NCBI GenBank assembly: GCA_018262385.1
Contig: JAGSPQ010000080.1
Location: 1 to 8,830, forward strand
Origin: Myxococcaceae bacterium
GTDB taxonomy: Bacteria > Myxococcota > Myxococcia > Myxococcales > Myxococcaceae
DNA: 8,830 nucleotides
Reading direction: 5' to 3'
Shown: in pieces, positions 1 through 5,505 of the stretch
How the letters are laid out: the number at the start of each line of letters is the position of its first letter
Position numbering within the stretch: the first letter of the stretch is position 1
Translations under genes and position numbers: made by a program
Notes under the pieces: generated by a model
Told to the model about the DNA's origin: nothing
Databases searched by the model: none
What the model saw: only the letters and a program-made list of their open reading frames with translations

Positions 1-1095
1 CCGATCGTGATCGAGGCGAGCGCGCCGAAGGCGGGGGTGGCGTACCCGTTCCGGCTGCGGCTGCCCGAGGACGTGGTGCCCTCGTTCCTCGGCGAGCACA
101 TCCACGTGCGGTGGTTCCTCGAGGCGCGCGCGGTGGTGCGCTTCGGGAAGGACGTGGTGCTGCTGTCCGAGCTGCAGGTCGGCCAGCCCTTCAAGGGCGA
201 TGAGCCGGTGCGCAAGCCGGCGAAGCAGGCGACCGCGCCGCGCACCGCCCCGCTGGGCCGCGAACGGCGCGCGCTGGTGTGGGCGGCGGTGGCGCGAATG
301 ACCGGCCTGCGCAGCGACCCCGAGGGCGAGACGATGACCGGGACGATCGGCCCGATCGAGCTGACGGTGATGCTCGAGCTGCGCGGGGCCCAGCTGTACT
401 CGGTGGCGATGCTGGCGTGGCCGAGCCTGCAGCTCGAGCTGGAGCTGGCCGAGCGGCGCTGGAGAGACGCGCTGATCGCGGGCGTGCCGGTGGGCGAAGA
501 GCTGTTCGACAAGCGCTTCACCGTGCGGGGCCGGGCCTCGGCCCAGGTGCAGGCGGTGCTCAACCCCGAGGTCCGCGCCCAGCTGTCGCTGTTCGAGCGG
601 GTCGCGCTCGACGACGAGGGCGCCGACCTGGTCTCGTTCGGCAACGGCTACACCATCGACGCGCTCGAGCCCTTCGTGCACAGCGCGGTGGCGACCGCGA
701 CGGCGCTGAGCGCAGCGTTCGAGCAGGTGCCCTCGCCGCCGCTGCTGGCTCCGCATCGGGCGGCCTGGCTGGCGCTGGCGCAGCAGCTGGGCGGGCGCTT
801 CCAGGCCGGCAGCTTCTCGATTCACCAGGCGCAGTACCGCGAGGCGCCGGTCGAGCTGATCACCCGCTTCGACGCTTCGGGGCTGCCCGAGACCACCGTC
901 GCCCGCGCTTTGGTGAGCGGGCCCAGGCCGCTCACCCCCGAGGCGCAGCGGGTGATGACCAGCCTGGCCGCCGAGTGCACCGGGCTGCGGTTGGCCGAGG
1001 ACGCGGTGGAGGCGACGCTGAGCTGCCCGCTGCCGGATCCAGAGCGCGCCCAGTCGCTGTGGCGCGCGCTCGCCCGGGTGGTGAAGGCGCTGTAG
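1..1095 (+). CDS. Hypothetical protein with arrestin/Spo0M-like N-terminal segment, 5'-partial
   Basis: The frame is open from base 1 to a TAG at 1093-1095 (364 visible residues). An in-frame GTG at 7 lies in the middle of a beta-rich domain, so the true start is probably upstream of the window. Residues about 10-60 alternate hydrophobic strands and contain PFRLRLPEDVVPSF and VRWFLEARAVV, reminiscent of arrestin-fold Spo0M-like proteins, where a Pro-rich turn is followed by a strand with a WxLEA-type motif. A Lys/Pro/Ala linker follows (about 65-82), then a domain of about 280 residues that I do not recognise; its FTVRGRASAQVQAVLNPEVR stretch vaguely recalls DUF3137-type regions. There is no signal peptide, membrane segment or catalytic motif in the visible part, which suggests a cytoplasmic protein. 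It converges on the amidohydrolase gene with 12 bases between stops and no clear terminator. That it is a real gene is well supported; the fold assignment is tentative. Confidence 0.85.
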   Translation, partial: PIVIEASAPKAGVAYPFRLRLPEDVVPSFLGEHIHVRWFLEARAVVRFGKDVVLLSELQVGQPFKGDEPVRKPAKQATAPRTAPLGRERRALVWAAVARMTGLRSDPEGETMTGTIGPIELTVMLELRGAQLYSVAMLAWPSLQLELELAERRWRDALIAGVPVGEELFDKRFTVRGRASAQVQAVLNPEVRAQLSLFERVALDDEGADLVSFGNGYTIDALEPFVHSAVATATALSAAFEQVPSPPLLAPHRAAWLALAQQLGGRFQAGSFSIHQAQYREAPVELITRFDASGLPETTVARALVSGPRPLTPEAQRVMTSLAAECTGLRLAEDAVEATLSCPLPDPERAQSLWRALARVVKAL

Positions 1096-1107
1096 GCCGC
1101 TTTCCGG

Positions 1108-2367
1108 TCACTTGCTCATCCGCTCCCAGACCGCCTGAGCCGCTTCGCGGGTGTGGGCGGCCAGCTCGTCGACCTTCACCGCCAGCACCTTGCGCGACCA
1201 CAGCCGCCACACCCCGTCCACCATCACCGACTCGACGTGCCGGGCCGACAGCCCGTGGAGCAGGTGGGCGGCGAGGGTGGTCGGATCGAGCAGGGTGGGC
1301 GGGCGGTAGTCGAGGATCATCAGGTCGGCGAGCGCGCCGGGACGCAGCGGGCCGATCGGCGCTCCGAAGGCGGCCGAGGCGAGGCGGTGGCCGTTGGCGA
1401 GAAAGCGCAGGATGTCGATCGGCTGGCCGGCGTCGCGCGACTTGAGCCAGGCGGCCTGCGCCTCGGCGAAGACGTCGAGCGACATCGCGTCGGTGCCGAG
1501 GCAGCCGCGCACGCCGAACTTGCCGGCGGTGGCGCTGCCCGTCTGGGTGAACATGTTGCTGCGCGCGGCGTGCACCAGCCACGCACCGGTGCTCAGCAGC
1601 GAGGCGAGGTCTTCCCACGAGAGGTGCACGCCCTGGGCGAGGATGGTGCGCTCGCCGACCAGGCCGAACTCGTGCAGCCGGGCCAGCGGCGACTTCTCGA
1701 ACTTCGCGGTCGAGGCGCGCTCTTCCGCCGGGTCTTCGGCGAGCGCGAGCTGGAAGAACGCCTTCGCCGCATCGAGGACGCCCTTCACTCCTTCCAGCGC
1801 GTCCTTCGAGAGGACCTCGAGATCCGAGACCGCCACCGCGCCCCGGAACCGGCCGCGCGCGCGCTTGACGTAGTCGAGACACTCCTCGAGCCCTTCTTCC
1901 CGGCCGACCGCGCCGAGGCGATCCGAGACCTGGTAGCCGAGCACCGCGCGCAGGCCGACCCGGCCCAGGCCGTGGGCGACGCGCGAGAGCGAGCCGCTGA
2001 TCTGCCGGGGCGAGGCGTGGAGGTTGAAGACGGTGGTGACTCCCGACAGCAGGCCTTCGACCGCGCCGCTCGCCGCCGCCGCCTCGACGTCGTCCGGCTC
2101 GAGCGCCGCCTCGAGCTGGTGGAGCGCCTCGCTCTCGGTGCCGAAGCGGCCCACTCCCCGCAGCAGCGCGGCGTGGAGGTAGTGGTGCCCGCTCACCAGC
2201 CCGGGCATCACCAGCTTGCCGTCGAGGAACAGCACCTCGTCGCCCGGCAGCTCATCCACCACCGGCCCGCGCTGGACGATCAGCCCCTGGTCGATGCGCA
2301 GCGAGCCAACCTCGACCGAAGCAGGCTCGAGCTCGACCAGGGTTCCTGCTTTGAGAACGGTGGCCAA
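1108..2367 (-). CDS. SsnA-like amidohydrolase-superfamily protein, degenerate metal site (possible pseudoenzyme)
   Basis: Family members are cytosolic metal-dependent deaminases or hydrolases; SsnA itself is a putative aminohydrolase. Start: a TTG at 2367 gives 419 aa and begins exactly at the usual N-terminal strand (residues 2-12, ATVLKAGTLVE), but has no clear Shine-Dalgarno. A GTG at 2457 would give 449 aa. The track-length start at 2577 overlaps the divergent protease gene and is unlikely. Seen: a KLVMPGLV strand entering the barrel (51-58), LHASP with ISGSLS (116-126, SsnA-like), AQGVHLSWED (244-253), VHAARSNM (265-272), LGTDAMSLD (290-298), and a C-terminal LRPGALADLMILD (341-353) closing the beta-sandwich. 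Against the family pattern, HxH is His61-His62-Tyr63, the HxxE strand is Ala208..Glu211, and the AHC histidine is Gln245. Only His61, Glu211 and Asp293 remain, so zinc/iron-dependent hydrolysis is doubtful. The reading frame is intact over the whole length, arguing against simple decay. Substrate unknown. Confidence 0.88.
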   Translation of the reverse strand: MATVLKAGTLVELEPASVEVGSLRIDQGLIVQRGPVVDELPGDEVLFLDGKLVMPGLVSGHHYLHAALLRGVGRFGTESEALHQLEAALEPDDVEAAAASGAVEGLLSGVTTVFNLHASPRQISGSLSRVAHGLGRVGLRAVLGYQVSDRLGAVGREEGLEECLDYVKRARGRFRGAVAVSDLEVLSKDALEGVKGVLDAAKAFFQLALAEDPAEERASTAKFEKSPLARLHEFGLVGERTILAQGVHLSWEDLASLLSTGAWLVHAARSNMFTQTGSATAGKFGVRGCLGTDAMSLDVFAEAQAAWLKSRDAGQPIDILRFLANGHRLASAAFGAPIGPLRPGALADLMILDYRPPTLLDPTTLAAHLLHGLSARHVESVMVDGVWRLWSRKVLAVKVDELAAHTREAAQAVWERMSK

Positions 2368-2435
2368 ACGGCGCAGGAAATTATCAGCGTCGAGCGCCGG
2401 CCGCTGTCCGACTTCCGGCCAGATCGACGCCCCCC

Positions 2436-2457
2436 GTGTCGCGCCGCGCCGCGTCAC
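2436..2457. promoter_or_regulatory. Imperfect inverted repeat, candidate upstream activator site
   Basis: The arms GTGTCGCG (2436-2443) and CGCGTCAC (2450-2457) are complementary at 7 of 8 positions around a 6-base spacer. The site lies roughly 80-100 bases before the predicted start of transcription of the protease operon, where sigma-54 enhancer-binding proteins usually bind. The sequence is G+C-rich enough that a chance match is plausible, and if the amidohydrolase uses the GTG at 2457 this stretch would be coding on the other strand. Confidence 0.25.
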
Positions 2458-2507
2458 CCCGGCGGAGCGCCTTACGTTGTCCCAGCGGGACCCAGCTCTG
2501 GCGACAG

Positions 2508-2523
2508 TGGCACACACCTTGCT
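2508..2523 (+). promoter_or_regulatory. Sigma-54 (RpoN) -24/-12 promoter of the protease operon
   Basis: The sequence reads TGGCAC, five bases, TTGCT, matching the sigma-54 consensus TGGCAC-N5-TTGCA/T. The invariant GG is at 2509-2510 and the invariant GC at 2521-2522, separated by the required 10 bases. Transcription would start near 2533-2535, leaving a leader of about 30 bases before the ATG at 2565. It is intergenic and correctly oriented for the protease operon. Sigma-54 holoenzyme needs an ATP-dependent enhancer-binding protein, and none is encoded in this window. Confidence 0.8.
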
Positions 2524-2564
2524 CACGGGCCCGCGCAGCCGCCGCGACTCGCCGGGAGCCCACC

Positions 2565-4022
2565 ATGCGCACTTCACTCTTGATCGCCTGTTGTCTGTTT
2601 GCCGGCTGTGGACTGCCGCCCGAGGGCTCAGACCCGCAGGCGGCCGACGAGGTGCAGCGGGAGCGGAGCGGAATCGTCGGCGGAGTGACGGACACCGGAG
2701 ATCCGGCGGTGGTGGCGCTGACGGTCCAGGGCCAGGAGTACTGCACCGGGACGCTGGTCGGCCCGAAGACGATCCTCACCGCCGCCCACTGCGTCAACGT
2801 CTACGGAACCCAGACGCCCTACTACGCCGCCTTCGGCACCTACGCCTCGCAGCCCACCCAGCGGGTGCGGATCATCAGCCAGATCGCCCACCCCAGCTAC
2901 AACCCGAACAGCGGCGTCTCGCACGACTTCGGGGTGCTGCAGCTGGCGAGCGCGGTGACCAACGTGACGCCGATTCCGATGAACGAGAAGCCGATGAACT
3001 CGTCCCACGTCGGGATGCCGATTCGCCACTCCGGGTTCGGGATCACCAGCGGCGGCGGCGGCGGCGGCGGGACGAAGCGCCAGGTCAGCTACAACGTGCG
3101 GCAGGTCACCTCGGCGTTGATCGAGTCGGGCGCGGCGGGAAAGCAGACCTGCAGCGGAGACTCGGGCGGGCCCGCGTTCATGGTGATGCCGGGCAACACC
3201 GCCGAGACGCTGGTGGGAGTGGTGAGCTTCGGCGACCAGAGCTGCAACCAGTTCGGAGAAGACGGCCGGGTGGACTTCGTCCTCCCCTGGATTACCCAGA
3301 CGATGTCGCCGTGGGAAGGGCCGACCTGCGCGAGCGACGGGCAGTGCAAGGCGGGCTGCACGCCGGTGGACCAGGACTGCGCCTGCGCCGCCGACAGCGT
3401 CTGCAACCCGGACTGCGCCGAGCTGCTGAAGGATCCCGACTGCCCCCGCAACTGCGTCACCAATGGAATCTGCGCCACCGAGGCGTGCCCGCGTCCCGAC
3501 GCCGACTGCGTGGCCGAGGGGTCTCCGTGCGTGAACGCGCAGCAGTGCAAGGGGCGGGTGTGCGTCGGCGACGAGCAGCATGCGAACCTCAAGTACTGCA
3601 GCAGCGCCTGCTCGCCGACCCACAACCCGTGCGCGACCGGGATGGAGTGCGCGCCGCAGTTGGTGTGCTTGATGATCCAGAAGCCGGTGAAGGAGCCGGG
3701 CGCGGTCTGCACCTCGGCCGACTTCTGCAGCGGCGGAGGGGTGTGCACCGGGCCGAATGCCGGAGGAATCACCCGCTGCGTCCAGGGCTGCAGCGTGCAG
3801 AGCGACTGTCCCGCCCAGACCACCTGCGAGGGCGGCGCGAACGGCACCCGCTTCTGCCGGGCGCCGGAGGCGGTGCTGCGGTTCAGTGACATCGTCCTCG
3901 AGCGGGCGGTGGCGCAGGGCGCGGCCGCGGCGACCGGGTGTGCGGCGGCCGGCGGTGGGGACCTCTCGATGCTCACCGCGCTGCTGGGGGGCCTCTCGCT
4001 TATTCGCCGGCGCCGATCTTGA
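2565..4022 (+). CDS. Surface serine protease 1: lipoprotein-type signal, S1 trypsin-fold domain, Cys-rich repeats, MYXO-CTERM tail
   Basis: The ATG at 2565 (485 aa) was chosen because it begins a signal peptide and is preceded by GGGAG at 2554-2558; the frame extends 43 codons further upstream without coding character. Residues 1-15 end in LFAGC, a lipobox with Phe instead of the usual Leu at -3. A propeptide of about 21 residues leads to IVGG at 37-40. The S1 domain (37-247) has catalytic His75 (TAAHC), Asp121 (DFGVLQL) and Ser200 (CSGDSGGP), with expected disulfides Cys60-Cys76 and Cys196-Cys227. Position -6 from the Ser is Gln194, not Asp, so trypsin-like Arg/Lys specificity is not expected. 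Residues 255-315 are three Cys/Asp repeats ending in DxDC, and 322-431 are two eight-cysteine modules. The tail is Gly458-Cys459, a hydrophobic stretch and IRRRRS, a MYXO-CTERM form that sends proteins to the cell surface in myxobacteria. It is the first gene of the operon; substrate unknown. Confidence 0.93.
   Translation: MRTSLLIACCLFAGCGLPPEGSDPQAADEVQRERSGIVGGVTDTGDPAVVALTVQGQEYCTGTLVGPKTILTAAHCVNVYGTQTPYYAAFGTYASQPTQRVRIISQIAHPSYNPNSGVSHDFGVLQLASAVTNVTPIPMNEKPMNSSHVGMPIRHSGFGITSGGGGGGGTKRQVSYNVRQVTSALIESGAAGKQTCSGDSGGPAFMVMPGNTAETLVGVVSFGDQSCNQFGEDGRVDFVLPWITQTMSPWEGPTCASDGQCKAGCTPVDQDCACAADSVCNPDCAELLKDPDCPRNCVTNGICATEACPRPDADCVAEGSPCVNAQQCKGRVCVGDEQHANLKYCSSACSPTHNPCATGMECAPQLVCLMIQKPVKEPGAVCTSADFCSGGGVCTGPNAGGITRCVQGCSVQSDCPAQTTCEGGANGTRFCRAPEAVLRFSDIVLERAVAQGAAAATGCAAAGGGDLSMLTALLGGLSLIRRRRS
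3051..3071 (+). repeat. (GGC)6-GGG tract encoding seven glycines
   Basis: Six GGC codons and one GGG encode Gly163-Gly169 of protease 1. The position lies between the GFGI strand and the catalytic serine, where paralogue 2 has a shorter Gly-rich loop and paralogue 3 a polar loop. A trinucleotide run can change length by slippage, but only in steps that keep the frame. Confidence 0.8.
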
Positions 4023-4044
4023 ATTGATCGAAGGCTTCGCGGAC

Positions 4045-4050
4045 GGAGGG
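4045..4050 (+). promoter_or_regulatory. Shine-Dalgarno of protease 2
   Basis: GGAGGG stands 4 bases before the ATG at 4055, in the 32-base gap after the protease 1 stop. It fixes this start and shows that the second gene can be translated efficiently without coupling. Confidence 0.8.
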
Positions 4051-4054
4051 CACC

Positions 4055-5494
4055 ATGCGCAGACGGTTCGTGCTCGCCAGCTGCGCTCTGCTGGTGGCCT
4101 GCGGCCCGGTCTTCGCCAGGCAGGAAGGGGTGGCGCGGGACGCGATCGTCGGAGGGACGATCGACCTCGGCGACCCGCAGGTCTTCCACCTGAAGATCGT
4201 GGGGGTTCCCAGCGGAACCGGCAGCTGCAGCGCGACGCTGATCGGCGCCCGGACGCTGCTCACCGCCGCCCACTGCGTCGATCCCCGCAGATTTGGCGCC
4301 ACCTCGCTGGTGATCTCGGCCACCCACGTCTCCGACATCTCGACCGCCGGGCCGGCCGACACCTTCCAGGTGGTGGAGACCCGCTTACACCCCGGGTTCG
4401 GCACCCTCTCGCTCGACAACGACATCGCGGTGGCGCTGCTGGAGCAGGCGCCGGGGTTGGTTCCGAAGGAATGGAACGCCCAGTCGGTGGCGACGTTCGG
4501 AGGCAGGCCGCTGCGGGCGGTGGGCTACGGGACGACCGGGCCGGGCGACGGCGGGCTGGGGATCAAGCGCGAGGTGGCGCTGACCTTCCGGCAGCTGACC
4601 CCCGAGCAGATCTGGATTGGAGATCAGCTGAGCAAGGGGATCTGCTCGGGAGACTCCGGCGGCCCCTCGTTCCACCTCTTCGCCGATGGGGTGGAGCGGG
4701 TGGTGGGCGTCCACTCCACCTCCTCGATCGCCGAGGCCTGCCTCGACGGCACCGACCAGCGGGTCGACCCCCACGCGGCGTTCGTGCGCACCTGGCTGCT
4801 GGAGAAAGAGCCGGCCGCCTGCTGGCCGGACGACCGCTGCGTGCCGGCCGGGTGTGCGTCGGTGGATCTCGACTGCGTCTGCAGCGCCGACGGGCGGTGC
4901 AGCGACGCCTGCCCCAACCTGCTGCGGGACCCCGACTGCCCGGCCGACTGCGTCGAGAACGGGGTGTGCTCGGGCCAGCCGTGCCCGCGCCCGGACGTGG
5001 ACTGCGGCAACTTCACCGGCGCCTGCACCCGGCCGCAGGACTGCCTGAGCGGAAGGTGCGTCACCGATCCCCAGCACCTGCGCCCGTACTGCAGCGCCTC
5101 GTGCACAAAGGCCACCGACTGCCTGGCGACGATGGAGTGCGATCCGACCGGCACCTGCCGCTACAGGCAGCTGCCGACGGTGAGCAAGGGCGCGCTGTGC
5201 ACTCCCGGCCAGCAGCTGTGCGAGCCGGGAGCGATGTGTCTGGCCGAGGTGGGCAGCACCGGCACCTGCCGGGCGATGTGCAGCAAGGACTCCGACTGCA
5301 GCCAGGACGCGGTGTGCACCGGCGACTCGGCGGGGGGGCCGATGTTCTGCCGGCCGCCGCTGAAGCTGCCGACGGCGAAGCTCCAGGGCCCGGTGGCGAG
5401 GCTGGGGTGCAGCGCCTCAGCGGGCGGGCTGGGGGCGTGGGTGGCGCTCGGGGCGCTGCTGCGGCGGCGTGCGTCGAAGCGGCAGACGCAGTAG
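4055..5494 (+). CDS. Surface serine protease 2: lipoprotein signal, S1 domain, Cys-rich repeats, MYXO-CTERM tail
   Basis: Second gene of the operon, 479 aa. The signal peptide has an RRR n-region and ends in LLVAC, a canonical lipobox with the lipid cysteine at Cys16. After a propeptide of 14 residues, IVGG at 31-34 opens the protease domain (31-249). The triad is His73 (TAAHC), Asp123 (DNDIAVALLE) and Ser201 (CSGDSGGP), with disulfides Cys58-Cys74 and Cys197-Cys229. The -6 residue is Gly195, arguing against Arg/Lys specificity. Three Cys/Asp repeats (256-317) and two eight-cysteine modules (324-432) follow, as in its neighbours. The tail has Gly451-Cys452-Ser453, a short hydrophobic run and LLRRRASKRQTQ; the nine residues from the Arg cluster to the end make this tail longer than its neighbours'. 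The enzyme should act outside the cell, attached to the outer membrane. Native substrate unknown; it is clearly a paralogue of, but well diverged from, proteases 1 and 3. Confidence 0.94.
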   Translation: MRRRFVLASCALLVACGPVFARQEGVARDAIVGGTIDLGDPQVFHLKIVGVPSGTGSCSATLIGARTLLTAAHCVDPRRFGATSLVISATHVSDISTAGPADTFQVVETRLHPGFGTLSLDNDIAVALLEQAPGLVPKEWNAQSVATFGGRPLRAVGYGTTGPGDGGLGIKREVALTFRQLTPEQIWIGDQLSKGICSGDSGGPSFHLFADGVERVVGVHSTSSIAEACLDGTDQRVDPHAAFVRTWLLEKEPAACWPDDRCVPAGCASVDLDCVCSADGRCSDACPNLLRDPDCPADCVENGVCSGQPCPRPDVDCGNFTGACTRPQDCLSGRCVTDPQHLRPYCSASCTKATDCLATMECDPTGTCRYRQLPTVSKGALCTPGQQLCEPGAMCLAEVGSTGTCRAMCSKDSDCSQDAVCTGDSAGGPMFCRPPLKLPTAKLQGPVARLGCSASAGGLGAWVALGALLRRRASKRQTQ

Positions 5495-5498
5495 GGAG
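5493..5498 (+). promoter_or_regulatory. Shine-Dalgarno of protease 3 overlapping the protease 2 stop
   Basis: AGGGAG overlaps the TAG stop of protease 2 (5492-5494) and lies 7 bases before the ATG at 5506. It decides that start within a much longer open frame and suggests translational coupling of genes 2 and 3. Confidence 0.75.
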
Positions 5499-5505
5499 CG
5501 TTCCC

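Noticed and set aside
2380..2385. GATAAT on the minus strand as -10 box of the amidohydrolase gene
   Set aside because: A start of transcription from it would leave only about five bases before the TTG start, and the best upstream match (CGGACA) is at a poor 19-base spacing. It is too weak to annotate.
2368..2577. N-terminal extension of the amidohydrolase frame up to a GTG at 2577
   Set aside because: It overlaps the protease 1 start and the sigma-54 promoter, has Arg/Ala-rich low-complexity content, and the family's N-terminal strand begins at the TTG codon at 2367.
1153..2583. Long plus-strand open frame opposite the amidohydrolase
   Set aside because: Its translation is low-complexity Arg/Glu/His-rich sequence with no domain motifs, while the minus strand encodes recognisable family motifs.
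3757..5505. 583-residue upstream extension of the protease 3 frame
   Set aside because: It is out of frame with proteases 1 and 2, which are clearly coding over this stretch; it is a product of high G+C composition.
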